Assembly (NCBI GenBank): GCA_965197825.1
Contig: CBDANW010000002.1
Coordinates: 1,984,001 to 2,048,000, forward strand
Direction of reading: 5' to 3'
Length of the DNA stretch: 64,000 nucleotides
Source: CBDANW01 sp965197825
GTDB lineage: Bacteria; Acidobacteriota; Vicinamibacteria; Marinacidobacterales; DATDRI01
This document shows positions 8,327 to 16,911 of this stretch, in pieces. The notes below the pieces were generated by a model, which was given only the letters and a program-made list of their open reading frames with translations, searched no databases and was not told the origin of the DNA. The position numbers and the translations under genes were made by a program. Position 1 is the first letter of the stretch, and every line of letters starts with the position of its first letter.

Positions 8327-9088
8327 ATGACGACTCAAACAACGGAGCCGCTCGATTTCGGAAAGGCCCTTCGCTTCTTCTTCGAAGATCCCAGATGGGT
8401 GAACAAGATCGTACTGGGCAGCCTCTTTTCCATGCTGTCCATCTTCGTCGTCGTCGGCTTCTTCGTCGCGGGCTACGTCGTCCGTGTCCTCCGACGCGCC
8501 GCGGGAGGCGAGGAGCACCCGCTTCCCGAGTGGGACGATCTGGGGGGCATCTTCACCGACGGCGCACGAACCATCGCCGTCTATTTGGGCCACATCGTCC
8601 CTCTCGCCTTCTTACTTACCCTCCTGGGCCTAGCGGCCGGAGGTGCCGCCGCAACGTCTCATGACGCGCCCGATGCGCTCCGCATGATAGCCATCCTGGT
8701 GATGCTTGCCGGCTACGTCGTCTTCACCGTGGTCGGCGTCGCTCTTCTTCTCTACCTCCCGGCGGCCATCCTTCGATTCGTCATCCACGACCGCGTCGCG
8801 GCAGCATTCGAGTTCCGCGAGAACCTGCTCTTCATCAAGAGAAACATCGGTAACTATGGACTAGCTCTGATAACCTTCCTCGTCGCCAGCTTTCTCTCTC
8901 AATTCGGGATCGTTCTCTTCTGCATCGGCATTTTTCCCGCCAGCTTCTGGTCGAGCACGGTCTTCGGTTACGTGATGGGTGAGGTCGCCCGCCGAGATCC
9001 TGCCTCGACCTCAGTACCCGACAAAGCGCCGCCGGCACCAGGCGGCGAGGGGCCCGGAGGAGCCAGTTACACCGAGTTCCTGCCCTAA
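8327..9088 (+). CDS. DUF4013-type membrane protein
   Basis: About 253 residues with several hydrophobic segments: LGSLFSMLSIFVVVGFFVAG, the region around IVPLAFLLTLLGLAAGG, IAILVMLAGYVVFTVVGVAL, and a pair near the C-terminus (ALITFLVASFLSQFGIVLFC). The motif GEEHPLPEWDDLGGIFTDGA between the first membrane segments is characteristic of DUF4013. The tail is proline/glycine-rich and soluble. Its function is unknown. Transcribed divergently from acnA. Confidence 0.8.
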   Translation: MTTQTTEPLDFGKALRFFFEDPRWVNKIVLGSLFSMLSIFVVVGFFVAGYVVRVLRRAAGGEEHPLPEWDDLGGIFTDGARTIAVYLGHIVPLAFLLTLLGLAAGGAAATSHDAPDALRMIAILVMLAGYVVFTVVGVALLLYLPAAILRFVIHDRVAAAFEFRENLLFIKRNIGNYGLALITFLVASFLSQFGIVLFCIGIFPASFWSSTVFGYVMGEVARRDPASTSVPDKAPPAPGGEGPGGASYTEFLP

Positions 9089-9194
9089 ATCGAACTCTCT
9101 CTTGCGCGGCGTTGCACGGCGTTGCACATCGGGGTCCGGCTAGCTACACTCAAGGGGAAGGTTTCCCCTCTAACTAACTAAGGAGCGTTCGCCC

Positions 9195-9580
9195 ATGCGG
9201 AATCTCGCGATCCTCGCCGTCTTGATACTTACGTCAACCCAAGCTTTCCCCGCCGACAAATTCGAGGAGCGGCTGCAAAGGTGAAACTCGGTGCCGATGC
9301 CTCCGCGGCGGCCGGTCCCAAGGGTCGGGCCACCGGGGCCGCTACCGACGCCACCATGCACGCCGAGATTCTCACTTACTCTCGGTCCCGGGGTCTGTTC
9401 GCGGGCGTTTCCCTGGAAGGTGCCAGCCTACGTCCGGACAACGACGCCAACGAGGAAGTCTATGGGCGAGAAATCTCGGCGCGAGACATCGTCTTGGGGA
9501 GCCAGGTCGCGGCGCCGGCGGCAGCGAACAAGCTCATCGGTTTGCTGCAGAAGACCTCCCCCAAGAACCTGTCGGTCTAG
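9195..9580 (+). pseudogene. SYLF (Ysc84/DUF500) protein remnant
   Basis: The ATG at 9195 opens a signal peptide (MRNLAILAVLILTSTQAFPA) and the start of the mature protein (DKFEERLQR), then hits a stop at 9282-9284. From 9281, in another frame, comes only the C-terminal part of a SYLF lipid-binding domain: KLGADASAAAGPKGRATGA, then LTYSRSRGLFAGVSLEGASL. The central half of the domain, roughly 100 codons, is missing, so this is an internal deletion. A 7-bp inverted repeat (AGGGGAA/TTCCCCT) lies in the leader. The 3' end overlaps fpg by 4 bp. Confidence 0.8.
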
Positions 9581-10500
9581 TGCTCTTCTTTGTGGAGCTC
9601 TTCCAACTCCTCGAGCGTTCGCGGCCAATCACCCTTGAGAAGACGCGATAGCGCTCGATCGGCCAGGAGCTTTCCTCCCGTCTGGCACGTCGCACAGTAG
9701 TTGGTCTCGTTCGAGGCATAAACGATCCTCTGCACCAGCGAGCCACACGCGGGGCACGGCTTGCCGTAGCGACCATGAACCGCCATCGCCGGCCGAAACG
9801 CCGTGACTTTTTCCGGAAATCCTTCTCCCGTTTCGCTTCGCAGCCGTTCAATCCACTCGCGAAGAGTCGTACGGATGGCCTCATAGAGTCTTTCGACTTC
9901 CTCTTCCTCGAGCCGGCTCGTCCATTTCACCGGAGAAAGCCGCGCTCGATGGAGTATCTCGTCCGAATAGGCGTTCCCGATGCCCGAAAAGAGCCAGGGA
10001 TCGGTCAGGGCTCTCTTGAGCGTGTGATTCTCTCTACCAAGGATCGTGCGAAAAGCTTCTAGATCCGCTTCCAGCACTTCGAGCCCGCCTCGATCTATGA
10101 TGGCGAGCCCGCGTTCTCCTCGAACGACGTGAAGAGATGCGCGCTTCTTGGAGCCAGCCTCGGTGAGCGTCAAGGTGCCGGAGGTGAAGTCGAACGCGGC
10201 GAGTCCCTTCTTCCCCGAAATCTTTGGCCTCGCTCCATCGCCTCGTGACGCATCTTTCCAGTGAAGCCGTCCGGCGATTATCAGATGGAGAACGAGAAAG
10301 AGATCTTCTTCGAAAACCAGTACGATTCGTTTGCCCAACCGTCTGGTTCCGATGACTCGCTTCCCCTCGAGCCTGCCAACGGGTGGATCCACGGAACGAA
10401 GTAGGAAGGGACTCGCCACACGGATTTTCTCGAGAGTGTGGCCAAGCGTTCGAGCTTCGAGGGCTTCGATGTAGATCGTGATATCGGGTAGCTCGGGCAT
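9577..10500 (-). CDS. Formamidopyrimidine-DNA glycosylase family (Fpg/Nei)
   Basis: 307 residues. It is a bifunctional DNA glycosylase/AP lyase for oxidised bases. The N-terminus MPELPDITIYIEALEA places catalytic Pro2 and Glu3. The helix-two-turn-helix region is in SGIGNAYSDEILHRARLSP, and the C-terminal zinc finger is CPAC...CATC. The PDI start and the longer N-terminal domain suggest the Fpg/Nei subgroup that differs from E. coli MutM, so MutM or Nei specificity is not assigned. Confidence 0.9.
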   Translation of the reverse strand: MPELPDITIYIEALEARTLGHTLEKIRVASPFLLRSVDPPVGRLEGKRVIGTRRLGKRIVLVFEEDLFLVLHLIIAGRLHWKDASRGDGARPKISGKKGLAAFDFTSGTLTLTEAGSKKRASLHVVRGERGLAIIDRGGLEVLEADLEAFRTILGRENHTLKRALTDPWLFSGIGNAYSDEILHRARLSPVKWTSRLEEEEVERLYEAIRTTLREWIERLRSETGEGFPEKVTAFRPAMAVHGRYGKPCPACGSLVQRIVYASNETNYCATCQTGGKLLADRALSRLLKGDWPRTLEELEELHKEEH

Positions 10501-10565
10501 GGTGGCGACTGTTTTCTATGGCGCTCGAACGAGATAGTCTTTCCTTGAATCGGATGCCAAAGGCT

Positions 10566-10724
10566 GTGCCCTGTATCAGTGGATCGTGGCCTAAGGCTCG
10601 AGGCCATTTTGTGTGCTGGCGAGGCGTGCTGACGAAGTCATATCTGGATATTTCGAGGAGGCGCAACGAAGCCAGCGCGCAAAAGGGGCCGAGACTTAGG
10701 TGACGAATTACTGATACAGGGCAC
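10566..10724. repeat. 159-bp MITE-like element
   Basis: Both ends carry GTGCCCTGTATCAGT as a perfect 15-bp inverted repeat. Imperfect pairing continues for about 20 more bases on each side (ATCGTGGCCTAAGGCTCG against TTCGTCACCTAAGTCTCG). There is no reading frame of note inside. A similar end sequence is at 34-63. It lies directly upstream of the SDR gene, so it may supply or disrupt its promoter. Confidence 0.65.
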
Positions 10725-10736
10725 TAGGAGGCACTC

Positions 10737-11513
10737 ATGACGGACAAGCGTTTCGAGGGAAAGATCGCGATGGTAACTGGCGCCTCCAGCGGGATTGGGA
10801 GAGCGACGGCCGAGGCCCTTGCCCGTGAGGGCGCCAAGGTGGGGCTGGTTGCCCGGCGGACGGAAATCCTGACCGAGTTGGCCTCTGCCATCGAACGCGA
10901 TGGGGGTAGCTTGCTCGTTCTAGCCGGCGATGTCACCCGCGAAGAAGATCGCAAACGCATGGTCACCGACTTGACGTCCAGCTACGGCGGACTCGACGTT
11001 CTGGTCCATGCCGCGGGCGTCATCGGCTTCGGAACCATCGAGAATACGACGCCGGAAGCATGGCAGCGGATGTTCGACATCAACGTCTTCACCGTCTATC
11101 GACTCACGCAACTCGCGTTGCCTCACCTGACTCCTCGCAAGGGTAACGTCGTCGTCGTCTCGAGCGTGAACGGCTTACGCTCGTTTCCGGGCGTGCTCGC
11201 CTACTGCTCCAGTAAGGCCGCGGTGGACCAGCTCACGCGCTGTGCGGCATTGGAGCTGGCACCGAAAGGGGTTCGGATGAACGCCGTCAATCCCGGCGTG
11301 GTCCAAACCAACCTGCACCGCGCGGGTGGCTTGGACGAGGAGGCGTACCAAGCCTTTCTCGAGCGGAGCAAGTCCACGCACCCACTGGGGCGGGTTGGTA
11401 AGCCGGAGGAGCTCGCCGAGCTCATCCTGTTCCTGGCCTCCGACCGGGCCGGTTGGATCACCGGCGCGACGGTTTCGATCGATGGCGGGCGCGCTCTGAC
11501 CTGTCTACGCTGA
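10737..11513 (+). CDS. Short-chain dehydrogenase/reductase
   Basis: A 258-residue classical SDR, an NAD(P)-dependent oxidoreductase in the cytoplasm. The Rossmann motif is TGASSGIG near residue 15. NNAG is replaced by HAAG, the catalytic serine is in VVVSSVNG, and YxxxK is YCSSK. The C-terminus ITGATVSIDGG is the usual SDR end. The substrate cannot be inferred. AGGAGG lies 5 bp upstream of the ATG. It converges on the abiE locus. Confidence 0.92.
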   Translation: MTDKRFEGKIAMVTGASSGIGRATAEALAREGAKVGLVARRTEILTELASAIERDGGSLLVLAGDVTREEDRKRMVTDLTSSYGGLDVLVHAAGVIGFGTIENTTPEAWQRMFDINVFTVYRLTQLALPHLTPRKGNVVVVSSVNGLRSFPGVLAYCSSKAAVDQLTRCAALELAPKGVRMNAVNPGVVQTNLHRAGGLDEEAYQAFLERSKSTHPLGRVGKPEELAELILFLASDRAGWITGATVSIDGGRALTCLR

Positions 11514-11575
11514 TGAAGAGAGGTCCTACCGCTCTCCAGGTTTCACTCCGGCGTGAGGGAATCCGCCCTCCGGGG

Positions 11576-11956
11576 TCATTCTCCGGGCAGGAAGCGGTGG
11601 CGGATCTCGGCGCGCAACCGTTCGGCCAGAGGCTCGTTCCAGCCGCTCTTGGAGTACTCCTCGAAGGCGAACGTGATGCCGTGGTGCTCGCGGTTGAAGA
11701 CGTCGACGATCTCCATCAGCACGTCATCATCGGGCCTGTCGGTGTCCAGCGTGAAGTCGAGATCCTCTGAGCGGCCGGCCGCACCGAAGATCAGCTTGCG
11801 TAAACAGGTGCCGCCCTTGAAAGCCAGGTGGTCCATCACGCTGGCGTCGAGCAAGGCGCGAAGGGCGTACGTCAGCACTACATCCCGCTCGGCGACGAGC
11901 TTGTCACGCAGGCCGCTGTTGCGCGCGTAGAGGTCGACAAACTTGTCCTCTATCAC
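11576..11956 (-). CDS. abiEii: AbiEii-type nucleotidyltransferase toxin, short form
   Basis: The start is GTG 11956, overlapping the abiEi stop as GTGA, so the two are translationally coupled. The 126 residues contain the AbiEii nucleotidyltransferase core: LAFKGGTCLRKLI followed by SEDLDFTLD, the GS-like and metal-binding DxD-like motifs. AbiEii proteins are normally about twice this long; here the frame ends after IRHRFLPGE and no continuation in other frames is evident. The toxin is therefore probably truncated. In the AbiE (type IV) system, AbiEii inhibits growth and AbiEi counteracts it by repressing transcription. Confidence 0.75.
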   Translation of the reverse strand: MIEDKFVDLYARNSGLRDKLVAERDVVLTYALRALLDASVMDHLAFKGGTCLRKLIFGAAGRSEDLDFTLDTDRPDDDVLMEIVDVFNREHHGITFAFEEYSKSGWNEPLAERLRAEIRHRFLPGE

Positions 11957-12813
11957 TGGCCTTGCTGCTTCTTGGACAAAACCACGCGCCGACGCGTTTT
12001 GGCATCCTTCGAGATGAGCACATCCCGTGGGACGTTCTCCACGACGTTCCACGGTCGGACAAGCTTGCCGGACGTGCCCCACTTGCGGCGCCAACCGAGC
12101 TGGATCTTGCTCTGCGGGCGTACGAGCTTGAGTAGCGTCGCACGCACTTGGTCGGGCACGTCGACTCTGTGCAGGTCGACAAAGTAGCCCATGCGCTGTA
12201 CCAATGCCGACGAGCCCCACTTGCGCGCGAGATCAAGCAGGACGTCCCATGAAACCTTGCTGGCCGCCCCCGCGACGATCCGGGAGACCTCACCGATGCC
12301 GCCCGCGTACCTGGGTCGATCGATTGCGTCGAGCACGGCGCGCTCGGTTGTAGCCATCTGGACGCCATGTCCGAGCACGGCGATCTCTTCGAAGCCGAAG
12401 AACCGCTGCTCGGGGACATCGACGAAAACGTAGCGTTTGTCGCGGATGGTTTCGGGCCGGCGTCGGCCCTGGCAGGCCAGGTAGACCTCCGAGAAGACCT
12501 GCTCGGTGAGCCCGTGGTGCGTGCAGGCAGTGCCGAAGGAGTAGAAGTACGGGGAGACGAGCACGGCGCCGGCAGCGAGAGGATTCGTATCGGCCACGCC
12601 TTCGCGGCCACGGGCAACGGGCACGAGCTGAAACAGCCCTGGACGCAGGCGCTCGAACCAGCCCTTTTTCACGAGCCTGTGAGCGAGCTTGCGGGCGTAG
12701 CTTTCCGACGCGCCGAGCGCTTCGCGCAGCTCGGCCAGAGTAATGGTCTTCTGGTTTCGCCACTCTAGGTCGATGACGACCTTCGCTTCGGTCTGGGAAA
12801 GCGTCCGTTCCAT
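11953..12813 (-). CDS. abiEi: AbiEi-type antitoxin/transcriptional repressor
   Basis: 286 residues, full length. The N-terminal winged HTH reads ITLAELREALGASESYARKL then LVKKGWFERLRPGLFQLVP, the AbiEi_4-like pattern. It is followed by the long C-terminal domain typical of AbiEi antitoxins (SFGTACTHHGLTEQVF, FFGFEEIAVLGHGVQMAT). It would repress the operon through the repeats at 12854-12880 and neutralise the AbiEii toxin. It precedes abiEii with a 4-bp overlap. Confidence 0.85.
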   Translation of the reverse strand: MERTLSQTEAKVVIDLEWRNQKTITLAELREALGASESYARKLAHRLVKKGWFERLRPGLFQLVPVARGREGVADTNPLAAGAVLVSPYFYSFGTACTHHGLTEQVFSEVYLACQGRRRPETIRDKRYVFVDVPEQRFFGFEEIAVLGHGVQMATTERAVLDAIDRPRYAGGIGEVSRIVAGAASKVSWDVLLDLARKWGSSALVQRMGYFVDLHRVDVPDQVRATLLKLVRPQSKIQLGWRRKWGTSGKLVRPWNVVENVPRDVLISKDAKTRRRVVLSKKQQGQ

Positions 12814-12853
12814 GCTGGCCTCGTGCGGCTCCTAGATGGGGCTTCTAACAGTA

Positions 12854-12880
12854 AGCAGAGATCTACTCAAATCTGCTCAA
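12854..12880 (-). promoter_or_regulatory. Candidate AbiEi operator
   Basis: About 40 bp upstream of abiEi lie two tandem decamers, ATCTACTCAA and ATCTGCTCAA (12861-12880). They overlap an inverted repeat, AGCAGA (12854-12859) and TCTGCT (12872-12877). AbiEi proteins are known to bind repeats at their own promoter, so the placement fits autorepression. Inference from position and symmetry only. Confidence 0.4.
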
Positions 12881-13569
12881 AAGGCGATTTAGGGCCATTT
12901 TGCCTCGTCAGAAAATCTCGAATTTGAGGGAGGCATACCTCGAAAAATTCGTCTTCCTGTGAGTAGGGGGGACCTCAGGGCGAGCCTCAGCAAGTGCGGC
13001 TCGTGCTGAGTCGACGAGGTCGGCGCGTTTTGAGGCAACGGGGACCTGCGAGAGCCAAGCAGGCCATAGAAGTGACTCGACCGCAGGGAGTCGTCCAGTT
13101 GAAGGAGGAGGTGATGCCGTAAGTTGAGTCCTTAGAACGACAACGCGGAGGAAGGGCACAGGCGCGGGTACCGTGACGGCGGGACGTGAACCTACGAACG
13201 AAATCGGACTTAGCAACCAAGATCTCTTAAGAAGATCTCTTAATACAAGGTGAGCTCCACCGGATTCTAAGCCTGTGGAGAGAGCCGCTCTGGCTTCGGT
13301 GCAAGCTGAAGTGAAACGATTCTCTGGGAAGCAGGAACCGGGCCTGATCAGATTCGATCATATTCTGGAGAGCGGGCGGCGAAAAGGTGGATCCGGACGC
13401 CGGATTCCACCGCCCTATTCGGTTGCAGAATTCGTGATCCGTCCCACTTATGGTAACGTATAGCATATTCTGCAACCTATCGCCAGAGCGTAGAATTCGG
13501 CCATCAGGCAATTTCTGGAAGTTTTGGCCTACTCTCCCCACCAAGCGTAGCGCATGCTCGTCTAAGAGC
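12881..13569. other. Gene-poor interval between abiE and cstA
   Basis: No convincing gene is visible in 690 bp. It holds a tandem repeat of AAGATCTCTTAA near 13219-13243 and an 11-bp inverted repeat at 13421-13477, listed separately. Short open frames here lack recognisable motifs. Confidence 0.5.
13421..13477. repeat. Perfect 11-bp inverted repeat
   Basis: GGTTGCAGAAT (13421-13431) pairs perfectly with ATTCTGCAACC (13467-13477) across a 35-bp loop. There is no T-run, so it is not an obvious terminator; it could be a small mobile-element end pair or an operator. Confidence 0.5.
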
Positions 13570-15225
13570 TCAGCGTGTCCCGGCTCGGGCGCGAGCAAAG
13601 CCCAGGATTCCCTCGACGGTCAACCAAAGAGCCAAAAGCAGCAGAATCAGACCCACCACGAGAAGCAAGTAGCTCCCCGAGTTGTAGAACCCTCTTACGT
13701 TCAGAATCATGGCCACGATCGTCGTGACCAGCATGAAGACCATCGGGATCAACGCGAAGAGGTAGTTCAACCGTCGCTGGATGAGATAGAGCGTCACTGC
13801 CAGCAGAGTGAGCCCCCCCAGGACCTGGTTGGTCGTGCCGAAGAGCGCCCAAAGAGCGAGGCCGGCCGGTTGACCATTGACTCTGAAGAAAGCGAAGAAA
13901 CCGATGGCGGCCACGGCGAGCACGGAGGACGAAAAGCGATTCTTGAGGGCCGGTAAGCGGAGAGTCTCCGCGACCTCCTGGATGTTGAAGCGGAGGAGAC
14001 GGGTCGCCGAATCGAGACTCGTTAGAGCGAAAGAAACCGCTATCAACGCAATGAACGTGCGACCCGCTTCCCGGGGAATCCCTACCTGGCTCAGGAAGAG
14101 AGCCGACCCATCGATGAAAGCGGTCATGCCCCGACCGAGCCCCTGTGCGACGTTCCAGCTCTGGTAGTGCTCCCGCCATGACTCGGCGTCGATGAAGCCC
14201 GCGGTACAGACCAGGATCGCCGCCAGGCCCAGTAGGCTCTCCGCCATCATCGCTCCGTAGCCGATGAACGTCGCGTCGGTCTCTTTGTTGATCTGCTTTG
14301 CCGACGTGCCGGAGGAAACCAGACCGTGAAACCCAGAGATGGCTCCGCACGCGATGACGATGAAAACGAAAGGAAAAAGCGGCGGAGCACCTTCGGGACG
14401 CATCTCGATCGCGGGCGCCACGAACTCGGGTCGGAGAACGAAGAAGCCGACGTAGATCGCAGCCAGCCCCAGGTACAAGAGCAACGAGTTCAGAAAATCA
14501 CGCGGCTGAAGCAGAAACCACACGGGAAGCACCGCAGCCAGGAAGGAGTACACCAGAAGCAGAACGCTCCAGGTTTCCACGGAAAGGTCCGGCCGCGGCA
14601 GGCGAAGGCTCCAGAACACCGCGCCCAACGTGAGCAAGAACGCCGCGACGGTCAGCGGACCCAAGGGGAATCCCTTCTTGTAGTACAAGAAGCCCATGGC
14701 CAGCGCCAAGGCCATCAGAACGAAGCTCGGGAAGACGGACTCCGGATAGAACGCCGACGAGAAGAGCTGGGCCACGATTTGAACGAAGACCCCCATGGCC
14801 AGCGCGATGAGAAAGAAAATGATCGCATGAAAAAGGCTCTTGGCTCGGGGGCCGATGACGGTCTCCGCCACTTTACCGATGGATACACCTTTGGCGCGCA
14901 TGCTCATGACCAACGCGCTGAAATCGTGCACCGCTCCGACGAAAAGCGTCCCCAGCACGACCCAGATCATCGCCGGCAACCACCCCCAGATCACCGCGAT
15001 GGCCGGACCGAGCATGGGGGAAAGACCAGCAATCGATGCGAAGTGATGTCCAAAGAGAACGGGCTTGCGGTTGGGAACGTAATCGAAACCGTCCTCAAGC
15101 TCGTGAGCCGGCGTGATGGCGTTTGGATCCAGCCGAAACACCTTGTCGGCGAGGCGCTTGGCATAGAAGCGGTAGCCGAGAAAGTAAGCAGCGAAACACG
15201 CGAGAGCGGCGAAGGTCGCGCCCAT
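13570..15225 (-). CDS. cstA: Carbon starvation protein CstA-like transporter
   Basis: 551 residues of almost continuous membrane segments. CstA-family proteins import peptides or pyruvate. Family signatures are visible: LFGHHFASIAGLSPMLGPAI near residue 60, GAVHDFSALVMSMRAKGVSI, GFHGLVSSGTSAKQI, and LDSATRLLRFN. The protein is shorter than E. coli CstA (about 700) but within the range of the shorter bacterial form. Transcribed divergently from hisS. Confidence 0.93.
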   Translation of the reverse strand: MGATFAALACFAAYFLGYRFYAKRLADKVFRLDPNAITPAHELEDGFDYVPNRKPVLFGHHFASIAGLSPMLGPAIAVIWGWLPAMIWVVLGTLFVGAVHDFSALVMSMRAKGVSIGKVAETVIGPRAKSLFHAIIFFLIALAMGVFVQIVAQLFSSAFYPESVFPSFVLMALALAMGFLYYKKGFPLGPLTVAAFLLTLGAVFWSLRLPRPDLSVETWSVLLLVYSFLAAVLPVWFLLQPRDFLNSLLLYLGLAAIYVGFFVLRPEFVAPAIEMRPEGAPPLFPFVFIVIACGAISGFHGLVSSGTSAKQINKETDATFIGYGAMMAESLLGLAAILVCTAGFIDAESWREHYQSWNVAQGLGRGMTAFIDGSALFLSQVGIPREAGRTFIALIAVSFALTSLDSATRLLRFNIQEVAETLRLPALKNRFSSSVLAVAAIGFFAFFRVNGQPAGLALWALFGTTNQVLGGLTLLAVTLYLIQRRLNYLFALIPMVFMLVTTIVAMILNVRGFYNSGSYLLLVVGLILLLLALWLTVEGILGFARARAGTR

Positions 15226-15338
15226 GTTCCTCCTTCGAGTCGGGATCCTTCTTGGTCGACCGGGATTATAGGACAGTTGGTCGTCACTTTGCGGGGCTTT
15301 GCGCGATGGGGCTCCTTCGGATACGCTCTTCGACGACT

Positions 15339-16637
15339 ATGAAACCGCTCCAGGGATTTCGCGATTTCTTTCCGGAAGAGCTCGCGCTGAGGAACTACCT
15401 CTTTGGTATCTGGCGCGGGGTTGCGCGGAGCTACGGCTTTTCCGAGTACGACGGCCCGCCGCTCGAGCAGCTGGACCTCTACACCCGAAAATCGGGAGAC
15501 GAGATCGTCGGCCAGCTCTACCACTTTGTCGACAAGGGAAACCGAGACGTGGCCTTACGGCCGGAGATGACGCCGACACTGGCTCGCATGATGGCCGCCC
15601 GGGCCAGTCAACTCCCCAAACCGATCAAGTGGTTCTCCGTCCCTCAAGTGTTTCGCTACGAGCGCAAGCAGCGCGGCCGGCTCCGCGAGCACTTCCAGCT
15701 CAACATGGACATCATTGGAGCTTCCGAAGTGGAAGCAGACGCAGAGCTTCTGTCGGCGGTGTTGGACGTCCAGCGGGCGCTCGGCCTCACCGAGAAGGAC
15801 GTCGTGGCGCGGGTGAACGATCGGCGCCTCGTCGCCGGTGCACTAAAGCTGCTCGGCATACATGAAGAAAAGCTACCAGCCGTGTATTCCGCCATCGACA
15901 AATTCCGCAAGGTTCCCGAGCTGACGTTCCGGGACCTGCTAAGCGAGGCCGGTGTGCGTCCCGCCCGAATCGAAGAGCTGGAAGGTCTTTGCTCGGGAAA
16001 AGTCTCATTGTTCGATTGGTTCAAGTCCGGTCAGAGGGCCGCGCTGCCCGAGTCGGTCAAAGCACTCGCAGATCTCAAGCGGTACTTGGAGCTGTTGGGC
16101 AATGCGGGGCTGGGCGGCTTCGTGGAAGTCGATTTCTCGATTGTCCGCGGTCTCGCGTACTACACAGGGATCGTCTTCGAGCTCTACGACCGCCAGGGCG
16201 AGCTCCGGGCGATCTGCGGGGGCGGCCGTTACGACAACTTGATTGCTTCTTTGGGCGGACCGGATCTTCCCGCTCTCGGTTTCGGCATGGGAGACGTGGT
16301 ACAGACCGAGCTTCTCAAGGAGCGTGGACTGCTTCCCGAGTTGCAGCCTCGTATCACGGCGGTCGTGATTCCGGTGGGCAAGGATCTCGCGGGAGCCGCC
16401 CGCTCGGTCGCCCGACAGTTTCGAGAAGCGGGAATCCCGGCCGAGACCCCCTACTCCCCTGCCGGAGTGAGCAAAGATCTGAAAGCCGCCGACCAAGCCG
16501 GGGCTCGCTTCGCCGTCATCGTGGGACCGGACGAATGGGCTGCGAGGGACGTCAAACTGAAGGATCTCCGTTCCGGGAAGGAAGAACGGCTGTCCGTCGA
16601 GCGCGTCGTGGAAGCCGTGCGGCAGGCTGGCGGGTAA
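15339..16637 (+). CDS. hisS: Histidine--tRNA ligase
   Basis: 432 residues. It charges tRNA-His. The class II motifs are visible: motif 1 around GFRDFFPEELALRNYLF, motif 2 as FSVPQVFRYERKQRGRLREH, the histidine-specific signature RGLAYYTGIVFELYD, and motif 3 GGGRYDNLIASLGG with LGFGMGDV. The C-terminal anticodon-binding domain begins near ITAVVIPVGKD. ATG 15339 starts the conserved KPLQGFRDF; the open frame upstream overlaps cstA's promoter region and lacks conservation. The motif 2 context rules out a HisZ-only protein. Confidence 0.95.
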   Translation: MKPLQGFRDFFPEELALRNYLFGIWRGVARSYGFSEYDGPPLEQLDLYTRKSGDEIVGQLYHFVDKGNRDVALRPEMTPTLARMMAARASQLPKPIKWFSVPQVFRYERKQRGRLREHFQLNMDIIGASEVEADAELLSAVLDVQRALGLTEKDVVARVNDRRLVAGALKLLGIHEEKLPAVYSAIDKFRKVPELTFRDLLSEAGVRPARIEELEGLCSGKVSLFDWFKSGQRAALPESVKALADLKRYLELLGNAGLGGFVEVDFSIVRGLAYYTGIVFELYDRQGELRAICGGGRYDNLIASLGGPDLPALGFGMGDVVQTELLKERGLLPELQPRITAVVIPVGKDLAGAARSVARQFREAGIPAETPYSPAGVSKDLKAADQAGARFAVIVGPDEWAARDVKLKDLRSGKEERLSVERVVEAVRQAGG

Positions 16638-16639
16638 GA

Positions 16640-16894
16640 CTACTCTCGTTTTACTCGCTCGATGTGGACGTGCTGCCCATCTTGCCTGACCCGGAATCGA
16701 GCTCCAATCGGAAAGAGGTCGGGGATACGGAAGGCGGGTAGCGGCCGTGAAGGGTCACGCACGTACGCGTCGCCATCAGAAACCAGCGCGCCCACGAACA
16801 GGAGCTCCCTCCACTTACGATGAGGGATCGTAAAGGACTCCCCTTCCCCCTCGATATCGAGGAAGGGTTTGTTGGGGTCCGGTCGCCGTGCCAT
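16640..16894 (-). CDS. Small hypothetical protein
   Basis: 84 residues beginning MARRPDPNKPFLDIEGEG. No family is recognised. It is charged and soluble, with beta-like stretches (FRIPDLFPIGARFRV, HVHIERV). It ends 2 bp from the hisS stop (convergent) and is divergent from trmJ. An upstream in-frame TTG at 16918 would lengthen it by eight residues. Confidence 0.5.
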   Translation of the reverse strand: MARRPDPNKPFLDIEGEGESFTIPHRKWRELLFVGALVSDGDAYVRDPSRPLPAFRIPDLFPIGARFRVRQDGQHVHIERVKRE

Positions 16895-16911
16895 GAAGGT
16901 ATAGTTTACCA

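Noticed and set aside
7504..8664. A 386-codon plus-strand frame over acnA and the DUF4013 gene
   Set aside because: It is antisense to a well-conserved aconitase and crosses two real genes and their promoters. The composition is arginine-rich shadow sequence.
13219..13243. A CRISPR array from the tandem AAGATCTCTTAA repeat
   Set aside because: Just two short adjacent units without spacers, and no cas gene in the window.
14326..15342. A 338-codon plus-strand frame over cstA
   Set aside because: Antisense to cstA; highly charged low-complexity sequence typical of the complement of membrane-protein codons.
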